Source: Xanthomonas vesicatoria ATCC 35937
Lineage (GTDB): Bacteria; Pseudomonadota; Gammaproteobacteria; Xanthomonadales; Xanthomonadaceae
Direction of reading: 5' to 3'
Assembly (NCBI RefSeq): GCF_001908725.1
Contig: NZ_CP018725.1
Location: forward strand, 3,844,001 to 3,908,000
Length of the DNA: 64,000 nucleotides
The notes beneath the pieces were generated by a model that saw only the letters and a list, made by a program, of their open reading frames with translations, searched no databases and was not told where the DNA came from. Both the position numbers and the translations under genes were made by a program. Positions 18,141 through 25,748 of this stretch are shown in pieces; the first letter of the stretch is position 1, and each line of letters starts with the position of its first letter.

Positions 18141-19231
18141 ATGTGACGGCCTACGACCACCGCTGGATGGCGCAGGCGCTGCGTCTGGCAGAGCGCGGGG
18201 CCTACACCACGCGGCCTAATCCGATGGTGGGTTGCGTGATCGTGCGCGATGGCGTGTGCGTGGGCGAAGGCTTCCATCAACGGGCCGGTGGCCCGCATGC
18301 CGAGGTGTTCGCGCTGCGCGCTGCCGGCGCCCTGGCGCGCGGCGCCACGGCGTATGTCACGCTGGAGCCGTGTGCGCATTACGGACGCACGCCGCCGTGT
18401 GCACTGGCTTTGATCGAGGCAGGTGTGGCGCGTGTTGTCGCAGCGATGGCCGACCCGTTTCCGCAAGTCAATGGCGGTGGTTTCGCACTGCTGCGCGAGG
18501 CGGGGATCGAGGTGGTTAGTGGCGTGCTGCAGGCGCAGGCGCGCCAACTCAATCAGGGATTTCTGTCGCGGGTGGAGCGTGGCCGTCCGTGGCTGCGGGT
18601 CAAGCTCGGCGCCAGCCTGGATGGACGTACTGCGCTGGCCAGCGGGCAATCCAAGTGGATCACCGGCGCCGATGCGCGCGCGGATGTGCAGCGCTGGCGT
18701 GCGCGTGCCGGTGCCATCCTGACCGGTGCCGGCACGGTGCTGGCCGACGATCCGGCGATGACGGTGCGGTTGGGCGATGACACGCCCTTCGTGCCGCCGT
18801 TGCGGGTCGTGCTGGACGCGCGCTTGCGCACCTTGGAGTGCGAGCACATTCGCCAGGGCGATGCGCCGACGCTCTATCTGCATGGCAACGCAGTGCCCGT
18901 TCCATCGCTGCAGAATGCCGAGTTCGTCGGGATGCCATTGCACGAAGGGCGTTTCGATCTGGGGTCGGTACTGGCGCTACTGTCTGAGCGCGGCATCAAT
19001 GAAGTGCACGCAGAGGCCGGCGCAACGCTGAGCGGCGCGCTGCTGCAAGCCGGCCTGGTCGACGAACTACTGGTCTACTTCGCGCCGGTGGTGCTGGGCG
19101 ATGCCGCCAGACCGCTGCTGGCCGGGTTGGGCATCGATACAATGGCGCAACGGCGCACGCTGCATCTGGCCGATGTGCGCCAACTCGGCCAGGACCTGCG
19201 GCTGCGCTATCTGCCTGGTGTCGTTGAATGA
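18137..19231 (+). CDS. ribD: Bifunctional diaminohydroxyphosphoribosylaminopyrimidine deaminase / 5-amino-6-uracil reductase
   Basis: 364 residues. RibD performs the second and third steps of riboflavin synthesis, deaminating the pyrimidine ring and then reducing the ribosyl chain with NADPH. The N-terminal deaminase half has the zinc site HAE (His54, Glu56) and PCAHYGRTPPC (Cys79, Cys88). The C-terminal reductase half has RVKLGASLDGRTA and WITGADARADVQRWRARAGAILTGAGTVLADDP. It overlaps the upstream acetyltransferase by 4 bases. It is separated from the other rib genes here by two unrelated genes and does not share their FMN riboswitch. Confidence 0.96.
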   Translation: MNVTAYDHRWMAQALRLAERGAYTTRPNPMVGCVIVRDGVCVGEGFHQRAGGPHAEVFALRAAGALARGATAYVTLEPCAHYGRTPPCALALIEAGVARVVAAMADPFPQVNGGGFALLREAGIEVVSGVLQAQARQLNQGFLSRVERGRPWLRVKLGASLDGRTALASGQSKWITGADARADVQRWRARAGAILTGAGTVLADDPAMTVRLGDDTPFVPPLRVVLDARLRTLECEHIRQGDAPTLYLHGNAVPVPSLQNAEFVGMPLHEGRFDLGSVLALLSERGINEVHAEAGATLSGALLQAGLVDELLVYFAPVVLGDAARPLLAGLGIDTMAQRRTLHLADVRQLGQDLRLRYLPGVVE

Positions 19232-19420
19232 GCCCTGGCTCTGGTGCAAGCGAAGCTTGCAGGATGCTGTTGCTGTAGATCACGTGTTTTGTAAGCGTTG
19301 AAGCTTGATTATGGCGTTACCGAATGCGTGGCCTGCCAGGGCAGAGCGGATGCGATGAGACCAACGATGCAGGCAACGATTAGACGCTGCCGACAAAAAA
19401 TTGCTCTCAGGCCTCGTCAG

Positions 19421-19852
19421 ATGAAACTCACCTGCCTTTATGTCATCGGATTTTTAACTATGGCCATGGTCACTGCACAAGCCCAGCAGTTTGCGGAAGG
19501 GCAAGTCTGGGAGTACCGCAACAGGGCTGAAGAGTCTGGTTCGACGCTGCTGATCAACAGGATCGAGATCGAACCGAACATTGGCGAAGTCTTCCATATC
19601 AGCGTTCGCGACGTCCGTGTAAAAAATGCACATGCGCCCAATGCCATCTCTACGCAATTGCCGCATTTTCCGGTGTCCAGAACGGCACTCGAAAGCTCTG
19701 TGACGACTCTTGTCGGCCATGCTGCGGTGAACCCGGAGTATCTGGAGGGCTACGCAACCTGGCGTACTGCCTTTGAAGAAGGCAACGCTGGCGTTTTCAC
19801 AATCCCGGTGAATGAGATCGTCGATGCCATCGAAACCACGATCAATCAATAG
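19421..19852 (+). CDS. Secreted protein of unknown function
   Basis: 143 residues from ATG 19421, chosen because it gives a clear signal peptide (MKLTCLYVIGFLTMAMVTAQAQ); an open frame extends upstream to 19298 without a good start. The mature part contains QVWEYRNRAEESGSTLLINRIE and VFHISVRDVRVKN, which looks like a compact beta-rich domain, followed by a segment HAAVNPEYLEGYATWRTAFEEG and a mixed C-terminus. There are no Cys in the mature region. G+C and codon use look lower than in the flanking genes, which suggests recent acquisition (by eye). I do not recognise the family. A hairpin follows shortly after the stop. Confidence 0.55.
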   Translation: MKLTCLYVIGFLTMAMVTAQAQQFAEGQVWEYRNRAEESGSTLLINRIEIEPNIGEVFHISVRDVRVKNAHAPNAISTQLPHFPVSRTALESSVTTLVGHAAVNPEYLEGYATWRTAFEEGNAGVFTIPVNEIVDAIETTINQ

Positions 19853-20223
19853 CAGGATGCGGCCCGACGTTTTCATCGGAAGCAGGCTCCTGCTTCCGGA
19901 CGTTTCCGGATGCACGTGGCAGCAAGCGTCTATGCGATGTTGCAGGCTCTAGGAACACAACTTCCTCCGCTCATTCTGCTGGTGGTGTTTGCAGCCGAAA
20001 TTTGGCTATTGCTGGGAGCATTCTATTCGCGTGTGTGCATTGCCATTGGCGTGCTGTGCCTGCGCTTGGCCTCCCGATCAATACATGGGCAAACGTCATG
20101 TGTCGGTTTGCGTGTACCACGGTCAATCCATTACACCGGGAGTATTTGATCGGTATGGAGATCTACCGTGGCGAAATTCTTTGCCCTAGAGGAACACGCT
20201 AATCGCGCCAGGCCTGGACGGAC
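19853..20223. other. Gap with a strong hairpin and a doubtful 79-codon frame
   Basis: CGGAAGCAGG-CT-CCTGCTTCCG (19877-19898) is a perfect 10-bp hairpin, probably the end of the secreted-protein transcript. TCCGGA-CGT-TTCCGGA overlaps it. An open frame at 19910-20149 encodes one hydrophobic helix (QLPPLILLVVFAAEIWLLLG) and then unstructured sequence; it begins inside the hairpin, has no ribosome-binding site and may be a gene remnant. No other gene is supported. Confidence 0.4.
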
Positions 20224-20225
20224 AC

Positions 20226-20249
20226 AAAAAAGGCTCCGCACGCGGAGTC
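20226..20249 (-). terminator. Intrinsic terminator of the Ax21-like gene
   Basis: Read on the minus strand, GACTCCGC and GCGGAGCC pair (one G-U) and are followed by six T (bases 20231-20226 of the plus strand are A). This is a classical Rho-independent terminator 25 bases after the stop codon. Confidence 0.85.
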
Positions 20250-20273
20250 TTTTCTGCAGCTGATCCGCGTTGA

Positions 20274-20897
20274 TCAGAAGCTTGCGCGGATGCCGACCCG
20301 ATACTGGTTGGCGTCGTCGATGAATTGCGCTTCGGCCACCAGGCCCCAGGTCGGGGTGAAGTTGACCTGGCCGCCCAGGGTGCCGACGAATTCGCCTTCG
20401 TCCACGTCGCTGCCGTCGATGTAGCCGGCCTTGATCCACGCTTCGGTACGCGGCGAGGGCTTGCCACGCAGGCCGAGGTTGCCGAAACCCAGGCTGCTGG
20501 TGTCGGAGGAGTCGTCGATCGAACGGCCACGCAGACGCAGGTCGGATTCGACCTTGGAGCGCAGTACGCTGATGTCGGCGATGAACTCCACGCGCTCGGT
20601 CATTTCCTGGCGATAGCCGATACCGACGCTGGCCTGCTGCAAGGTGCCTTCGAGCACGAAGCCGGAGCCGAGGTTGAAATCCTTGGTGGCGCGCTGGTAG
20701 CCGGCGAGCAAGTAGACAGGCTCGGCAATCTGCCACGAACCGCGCAGGTAGCCGCCGTCGAGATCGTCCGAATCGTCGTTCACGGTAATCTCGGTGCGGT
20801 TCCAGCCGCCTTCGACATAGCTGTAGCTCAAGCCTTCAGCAGCGGCGGCCAACGGGGTGGCGGCCAGCAGGGCAGCCAGAATCAGGGTGGTGCGCAT
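20274..20897 (-). CDS. Ax21-like outer-membrane beta-barrel protein
   Basis: 207 residues. The signal peptide is cleaved after about residue 20 (ATPLAAAA|EGLSYSYVEGG). The mature protein is a run of alternating amphipathic strands with Gly/Tyr (YLLAGYQRATKDF, ASVGIGYRQEM, GYIDGSDVDEGEFVGTLGGQVNF) and ends in Phe, the signal recognised by the BAM machinery. The AEGLSYxYVEGG start and overall pattern resemble Ax21 (once proposed as the XA21 ligand), now regarded as an outer-membrane protein exported by the general secretory route. I infer this is an Ax21 paralogue rather than Ax21 itself because the strands differ. It lies opposite to, and between, ribD and the riboswitch. Confidence 0.75.
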   Translation of the reverse strand: MRTTLILAALLAATPLAAAAEGLSYSYVEGGWNRTEITVNDDSDDLDGGYLRGSWQIAEPVYLLAGYQRATKDFNLGSGFVLEGTLQQASVGIGYRQEMTERVEFIADISVLRSKVESDLRLRGRSIDDSSDTSSLGFGNLGLRGKPSPRTEAWIKAGYIDGSDVDEGEFVGTLGGQVNFTPTWGLVAEAQFIDDANQYRVGIRASF

Positions 20898-21086
20898 GAG
20901 TGTTCTCTTTAGAGTTGATGTCCGTGTCTTCCGGCCTGTTGCAGGCTGGAGAAGAGCGCGACGTCTCCCGTCGCGGCGCGCAATCTAACAGAATTTTCAC
21001 AAAGCTGGCTATGGGGAAATTCCTGACATGACACAGCGTCCTGTCGGCCTTCGCTGGTGGTCAGCAATGGCGCCGATGCGCGCTGT

Positions 21087-21284
21087 TAAACTGCGCCGGC
21101 CGGTTCGCCGGCACTTACGAACGTCTTCAGGGCGGGGTGCGATTCCCCACCGGCGGTAGGCACGTGCAAGCGTGCGAGCCCGCGAGCGCTTCGCCACCGA
21201 TCCGCCCTGCGCGGGCGCTGGCGAAGGTCAGCAGATCCGGTCCGATGCCGGAGCCGACGGTATAGTCCGGATGAAAGAAGACGG
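21087..21284 (+). promoter_or_regulatory. FMN riboswitch (RFN element) with upstream -10 box
   Basis: The conserved RFN core is obvious at 21122-21284: CTTCAGGGCGGGGTGCGATT, CCCCACCGGCGGTAGGC, AGCCCGCGAGCGC, GTCAGCAGATCCGGT and GCCGGAGCCGACGGTATAGT, then CCGGATG. A variable GC-rich arm lies between the AGCCCGCGAGC and GTCAGCAG motifs. FMN binding is known to reduce expression of the downstream riboflavin gene, here ribE, whose ATG is about 170 bases further on, leaving room for an expression platform. A -10-like TAAACT lies at 21087-21092. The remaining gap from 20898 contains no gene. Confidence 0.95.
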
Positions 21285-21453
21285 CCAACGCGCAGCCTTG
21301 CGGCTGTGCGTGCGCCTGTTTGCTTTGCCTTGCGGCGTTTTTCGCTCAACTTCTGCGAGAAACGACTATGTCTTTGCATCACCTGTCGCGTCGCATCGCG
21401 ACCTTCCACAGCGCCAACTCACCTCGATCGCTGCTGCAACCGGGGGCGCGCTG

Positions 21454-22056
21454 ATGTTCACCGGAATCATTGAAGGCGTCGGCCGGCTGGCGGCGCGCCA
21501 GCCGCAGGGCGGCGATGTGCGGTTTACCTTTGCTGTCGGCAACCTGCCGTTCGAGGCGGTGCAGCTCGGCGAAAGCATTGCCGTCAACGGCGTCTGCCTG
21601 ACCGTGATCGCATTCGACACGAGCAGTTTTCAGGCCGATGCGTCCACCGAAACCCTGTCGTTGACCACATTGGGCGCATTGCCCGAAGGCGCGGTGATCA
21701 ATCTGGAGCGTGCGATGCGCCCGACCGATCGCCTCGGCGGGCATCTGGTCAGTGGTCATGTCGATGGCCTGGGCCAGGTGCAGTCGGTGCACGACGATGC
21801 GCGTGCGCAGCGGTGGCGGTTTGCGGCGCCGCCTGCTGTGTTGCGCTACGTGGCCAAGAAGGGATCGATCTGCGTGGACGGCGTCAGTCTCACCGTCAAC
21901 GATGTGGACGAGGCAGGCTTTGAAGTGGCGTTGATTCCGCACACGGTGGCCAACACCGCGTTTGCGGCCACTGCGGTGGGCGCGGCGGTGAATCTGGAAA
22001 TCGACCTGGTTGCGCGCTATGTCGAGCGCCTGCTCGGCACGCGGGGTGCGGCATGA
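21454..22056 (+). CDS. ribE: Riboflavin synthase, alpha subunit
   Basis: 200 residues. It dismutates two 6,7-dimethyl-8-ribityllumazine molecules to riboflavin. The protein consists of two lumazine-binding repeats: MFTGIIEGVGRL...GESIAVNGVCLTV and GGHLVSGHVDGLGQV...VDGVSLTVNDV. The frame is open back into the riboswitch, but ATG 21454 gives the invariant MFTGIIE start. It is the first gene under the FMN riboswitch and overlaps ribB by 4 bases. E. coli calls this gene ribC. Confidence 0.97.
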   Translation: MFTGIIEGVGRLAARQPQGGDVRFTFAVGNLPFEAVQLGESIAVNGVCLTVIAFDTSSFQADASTETLSLTTLGALPEGAVINLERAMRPTDRLGGHLVSGHVDGLGQVQSVHDDARAQRWRFAAPPAVLRYVAKKGSICVDGVSLTVNDVDEAGFEVALIPHTVANTAFAATAVGAAVNLEIDLVARYVERLLGTRGAA

Positions 22057-23192
22057 ATTTTGCGCCGGTTCCCGAGCTGATCGAAGAGTTGCGTGCCGGG
22101 CGCATGGTGGTGATCGTCGATGACGAAGACCGCGAGAACGAGGGCGATCTGATCATGGCCGCCGAGCTGGTCAAGCCGTCTGACATCAATTTCATGGTGA
22201 CCCATGCGCGCGGACTGGTGTGCCTGTCGCTGACCCGCGAGCGCTGCGCGCAACTCGGTCTGGCGCCGATGGTGCGCAACAATACCGCGCAGTTTCAGAC
22301 CAACTTCACTGTCAGTATCGAAGCGGCCGAAGGCGTCACCACCGGGATTTCGGCCTACGACCGCGCGCATACGGTGCGAACCGCAGTGCGGCCAGATGCC
22401 AAGCCGCAGGATCTGAGTCAGCCAGGGCATATTTTCCCGCTGATTTCGCAGCCCGGTGGCGTGCTGACCCGCGCCGGCCACACCGAAGCGGCCAGCGATC
22501 TGCCGATGCTGGCCGGGCTGGAACCGGCCGGCGTGCTGGTGGAAGTGCTCAACCCGGACGGCAGCATGGCGCGCCGCCCGCAGCTGGAGGTGTTCGCACG
22601 CGAGCATGGGCTGAAGATGGGCTCGATCGCCGACCTGATCGCCTACCGGTTGGCCAACGAGCACACCGTCGAACGCGTGGACGAGCGCGACATCACCACC
22701 GAGTTCGGGCCGTTCAAGCTGGTGACCTACCGCGACCGCATCGCCCACGATCTGCATTTTGCCTTGGTACGCGGCGCTGCCGATCCGCACACGCCCACGC
22801 TGGTGCGCGTGCAGGTGGAAAACCCGCTGGCCGATCTGCTGCATTGGCAGCGCGATGATTTCGGGGTGGCTGCCACCGATGCCTTGCGTGCGATCGCCGC
22901 CGAAGGGCAGGGCGTGATGGTGGTGTTGTCGGCCCCGCGCGACAGCGAATCGTTGTTGGCGCGGTTGCGCCAGCAGCTCGAGGCCGCCACCAATGCCAAG
23001 GACGTCAGCCAGTGGCGTCGCAATGGCGCTGGCGCGCAGATCCTGGCCGAGCTCGGCCTGGGCAAGCTGCGCGTGCTGGGCACCCCGCGCCGCCAGGTCG
23101 GCCTGGCCGGCTTCGGGCTGGAGGTGGTGGAGTATCTGGAGTGCCACGCGGGCGAAGCGGTGCATGCGGTGCCGCCGGCAGTGGTGCCGTAA
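22053..23192 (+). CDS. ribB: 3,4-dihydroxy-2-butanone 4-phosphate synthase with a degenerate GTP cyclohydrolase II domain
   Basis: 379 residues. The N-terminal RibB domain (1-205) makes dihydroxybutanone phosphate from ribulose 5-phosphate and is intact: DDEDRENEGDL (22-32), THARGLVC and GHTEAASDL. The C-terminal half is homologous to RibA, but the three zinc cysteines expected in a VHSEC...RCDCG-type segment are replaced (RVQVENPLADLLHWQRDDFG), and the catalytic QEGRGIGL segment is missing. So it should not act as GTP cyclohydrolase II; a functional RibA must be encoded elsewhere. The start codon overlaps the ribE stop (ATGA). Annotation as ribBA would overstate it. Confidence 0.9.
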   Translation: MNFAPVPELIEELRAGRMVVIVDDEDRENEGDLIMAAELVKPSDINFMVTHARGLVCLSLTRERCAQLGLAPMVRNNTAQFQTNFTVSIEAAEGVTTGISAYDRAHTVRTAVRPDAKPQDLSQPGHIFPLISQPGGVLTRAGHTEAASDLPMLAGLEPAGVLVEVLNPDGSMARRPQLEVFAREHGLKMGSIADLIAYRLANEHTVERVDERDITTEFGPFKLVTYRDRIAHDLHFALVRGAADPHTPTLVRVQVENPLADLLHWQRDDFGVAATDALRAIAAEGQGVMVVLSAPRDSESLLARLRQQLEAATNAKDVSQWRRNGAGAQILAELGLGKLRVLGTPRRQVGLAGFGLEVVEYLECHAGEAVHAVPPAVVP

Positions 23193-23377
23193 GCGCAATC
23201 CAGTCCCGGTAGCGCGTGGTTGCCAGCGGGTGTGGGCGTCGAAGGCGCGGGTGGCGGCAAGGTCGCCCGTAGCCCATCGGCATCCGCCTGCCGCTTGCGC
23301 AACGCGCTGCAGCTGGTGCGCTGGCGACCTGGACGCCCGGCAGTGCCTGCTTCGGCGGGCGACCGCCGTAGATGTCG

Positions 23378-23407
23378 GCCGGGCCTGGGCCCGGCAGCTG
23401 TTAAACT
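23378..23407 (+). promoter_or_regulatory. Palindrome and -10-like box before ribH
   Basis: GCCGGGCC-TG-GGCCCGGC (23378-23395) is a perfect 8-bp stem. It is followed by TAAACT (23402-23407), 27 bases before the ribH ATG. The 11-mer GCTGTTAAACT here is identical to that before the ribE riboswitch, suggesting a second promoter for ribH-nusB after the ~240-base gap behind ribB. The hairpin could end the ribE-ribB transcript. No gene is seen in 23193-23434. Confidence 0.4.
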
Positions 23408-23434
23408 TCCCGCCCCCTCGAGTTGCCGACCCGC

Positions 23435-23899
23435 ATGACCCACTACGAAGGCGATCTTCGCCCCACCACCGCGCGCTTTGCGATCATCGCCAGCCGCTGG
23501 AATGCCCGTATCACCGACGCGCTGGTCACCGGTGCGCGCCAGAGCCTGGCCGGCAATGGCATCGGCGAGGACGCCATCGACGTGATCCGCGTGCCGGGCG
23601 CCTGGGAAATTCCGATCGCGGCCAACCGCCTGGGACAATCCGGCCAGCATGCAGCGATCATTGCGCTGGGCTGCGTGATCCGTGGCGATACCCGCCATTA
23701 CGAACATGTGGCCGACCTGTGCGCCGAAGGCCTGATGAGCGTGCAGTTGCAGACCGGCGTGCCGGTCCTCAACGGCGTGCTGGCAGTGGAGCGGGTGGAA
23801 GATGCCGAGGCGCGTGCCGGCGGCAGCCATGGCAACAAAGGCGAGGAATGCGCGCTGGCCGCGCTGGAACTGGTGAATTTGATGGAGTTGTTGCCATGA
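23435..23899 (+). CDS. ribH: 6,7-dimethyl-8-ribityllumazine synthase
   Basis: 154 residues. RibH condenses the pyrimidine intermediate with dihydroxybutanone phosphate; it forms capsid-like or pentameric shells. Conserved features are [16 protein letters not shown], the VPGAWEIPI loop, [16 protein letters not shown] with catalytic His, and [19 protein letters not shown] 23435 gives the standard start. Its last 4 bases overlap nusB, a widely conserved pairing. Confidence 0.97.
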   Translation: MTHYEGDLRPTTARFAIIASRWNARITDALVTGARQSLAGNGIGEDAIDVIRVPGAWEIPIAANRLGQSGQHAAIIALGCVIRGDTRHYEHVADLCAEGLMSVQLQTGVPVLNGVLAVERVEDAEARAGGSHGNKGEECALAALELVNLMELLP

Positions 23900-24366
23900 G
23901 CAAGTCCGGTGGACATGCCCGCCACGGCCGTCGCGACGGCATCGACCCGGTGCTGCGCTCGCGCGCACGCCGCCGTGCCTTGCAGGCGGTGTATGCCTGG
24001 CAGATCTCCGGTGGTTTCGCCAAGCAGGTGATCGGCCAGTTTGCGCACGAGCAGGCGCATGAAGTGGCCGACCTGGCGTACTTCGAAAGCCTGGTGGAGG
24101 GCGTGCTCACCCATCGCGCCGAGCTGGATACCGCATTGACGCCGTATCTGGATCGCGGCGTGGAAGAGGTCGATGCGATCGAACGTGCCGTGCTGCGCCT
24201 GGCTGCCTATGAGCTGCTGTACCGGCAGGACGTGCCGTACCGCGTGGTGATCAACGAAGCGATCGAAACCGCCAAGCGTTTCGGCTCCGAACACGGCCAC
24301 ACCTATGTCAACGGCGTGCTGGATCGCGCTGCGGTGGAGTGGCGCAAGGTCGAGTCGGGCGCCTGA
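23896..24366 (+). CDS. nusB: Transcription antitermination factor NusB
   Basis: 156 residues. NusB with NusE (S10) binds boxA in rRNA leaders and prevents premature termination. The sequence has the family core: [16 protein letters not shown], an all-helical middle, [38 protein letters not shown] and a C-terminal [12 protein letters not shown] basic, Gly/His-rich N-terminal extension of about 20 residues precedes the fold. The start is coupled to ribH by an ATGA overlap. Confidence 0.97.
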   Translation: MSKSGGHARHGRRDGIDPVLRSRARRRALQAVYAWQISGGFAKQVIGQFAHEQAHEVADLAYFESLVEGVLTHRAELDTALTPYLDRGVEEVDAIERAVLRLAAYELLYRQDVPYRVVINEAIETAKRFGSEHGHTYVNGVLDRAAVEWRKVESGA

Positions 24367-24375
24367 GGCGCCGAG

Positions 24376-24580
24376 ATGCGGCATTCGTGATTCGGGAGTG
24401 GCAGCGAGCGCTGGTGCCGTCGGTGCAAGGCGCCAGCGTATTCGCTTGAGTGACTCAGCCTTGGGTCGATACGCCATGTCTGCGCTGTCGCAGCCTTTTA
24501 AAGGACAGCTCGCCAGCTGTCGTGTCGCACCTTACACAGCCTGCTGTTCCCAATCCCGAATGCCAAATCCCCACTCCCGG
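24376..24580 (+). repeat. Inverted-repeat element, nusB-thiL gap
   Basis: The left arm around 24376-24403 contains GGCATTCG and CGGGAGTGG; the right arm at 24545-24580 contains CGAATGCC and CCACTCCCG in reverse order. It is a more degenerate and longer-looped relative of the GGGAAT/ATTCCC elements and shares CTGCTGTTCC just before the right arm. It ends 8 bases before the thiL ATG. Confidence 0.6.
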
Positions 24581-24588
24581 CCGTTCAA

Positions 24589-25563
24589 ATGCCCGAATTC
24601 GATGTGATTGCCCGTCTGCGCGCGCGCATCGCCGCCCGTGCCGACGTGCCACTGGGCATTGGCGATGATGCAGCGCTGCTGCAGCCCCCGACGGGCGAGC
24701 AGTTGGCCATCACCGCCGATACGCTCAATGCGGGGGTGCATTTTCCGCACGAAACGCTGCCTGACGATCTGGGCTGGAAGACGCTGGCGGTGAATCTGTC
24801 CGACCTCGCCGCGATGGGTGCGCAGCCGCGTTGGTGCACCTTGTCGCTGTCATTGCCGCACGACGACCTGGCGTGGGTGGACGCATTTGCCGATGGATTC
24901 TTTGCGCTCGCCGATGCGCACGGCATTGCGTTGGTCGGCGGCGACACCACGCGTGGGCCGTTGTCGTGCGCAGTCACCGCCATCGGCAGCGTGCCGCCGG
25001 GGGCGGCGCTGCGGCGCGATGGCGCGTGCGTGGGCGATGACGTGTGGGTGACCGGGCAGTTGGGCGAAGCGGCGGCGGCGTTGTCGCTGTGGCAGGCCGG
25101 TGCGTTGGATGTCACGCGTGTGGCGGCCAATCCGCTGCATGAAGCATGGCGCGGCCGTCTGCTGCGCCCGCAGCCGCGCGTGCAGGCAGGATTGCGGCTG
25201 CGTGGGCTTGCGCATGCCTGCGTGGATGTCTCCGACGGTCTGTTGGCCGATCTGGGCCATCTGTGCGAGCGCAGTGGTGTGGGCGCGCACCTGTCGCTGA
25301 CTGATCTGCCGGAGCTGCCACGCAGCGACGCCATCAACGCAGCGCAGTGCAGCGGCTGGCAATTGGGTGGCGGCGACGACTACGAGCTGTGTTTCACCGC
25401 CGCCCCGCAGCACCGCGATGCCGTATTGCAGGCCATGCAATTCGCTGAAGTGGCCGCAACGCGCATCGGCCAGATCGTCGCGGCGCCCGGCGTGGTCGTG
25501 CACGACGCCGGCGGCAACCCGTGGCAACCGCCGCAGCGTGGGTATCAGCACTTCGTCGGCTAA
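24589..25563 (+). CDS. thiL: Thiamine-monophosphate kinase
   Basis: 324 residues. ThiL phosphorylates thiamine monophosphate to the active cofactor thiamine diphosphate. Conserved features: GIGDDAALL (metal/ATP-binding Asp pair), ADTLNAGVHF, NLSDLAAMGA, VGGDTTRG, DVSDGLLADLGHL and the C-terminal GGGDDYELCFT. No Shine-Dalgarno precedes the ATG, which follows the right arm of an inverted repeat by 8 bases. nusB-thiL is a conserved pair; the pgpA gene that often follows is not here. Confidence 0.96.
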   Translation: MPEFDVIARLRARIAARADVPLGIGDDAALLQPPTGEQLAITADTLNAGVHFPHETLPDDLGWKTLAVNLSDLAAMGAQPRWCTLSLSLPHDDLAWVDAFADGFFALADAHGIALVGGDTTRGPLSCAVTAIGSVPPGAALRRDGACVGDDVWVTGQLGEAAAALSLWQAGALDVTRVAANPLHEAWRGRLLRPQPRVQAGLRLRGLAHACVDVSDGLLADLGHLCERSGVGAHLSLTDLPELPRSDAINAAQCSGWQLGGGDDYELCFTAAPQHRDAVLQAMQFAEVAATRIGQIVAAPGVVVHDAGGNPWQPPQRGYQHFVG

Positions 25564-25748
25564 GACGCCCGCGGCCAGGGAGATGCCTGGGTAGGTGACT
25601 CCAGGTCTGGCACTCCCGCCTCCCGCCTTCCCGACCTTGAACCCATACCGTACCGTCTGGTACGTTCGCGGCGTTCTCCCCCGAACCACGGATGCATGGC
25701 AGTTGCCGCTGGGCTATCCCGGCCCGGCCTCGCGTGGGAGAGAGCAGC

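Noticed and set aside
21172..21453. N-terminal extension of ribE into the riboswitch
   Set aside because: The sequence is the conserved FMN aptamer; MFTGIIE at 21454 is the invariant start of riboflavin synthase.
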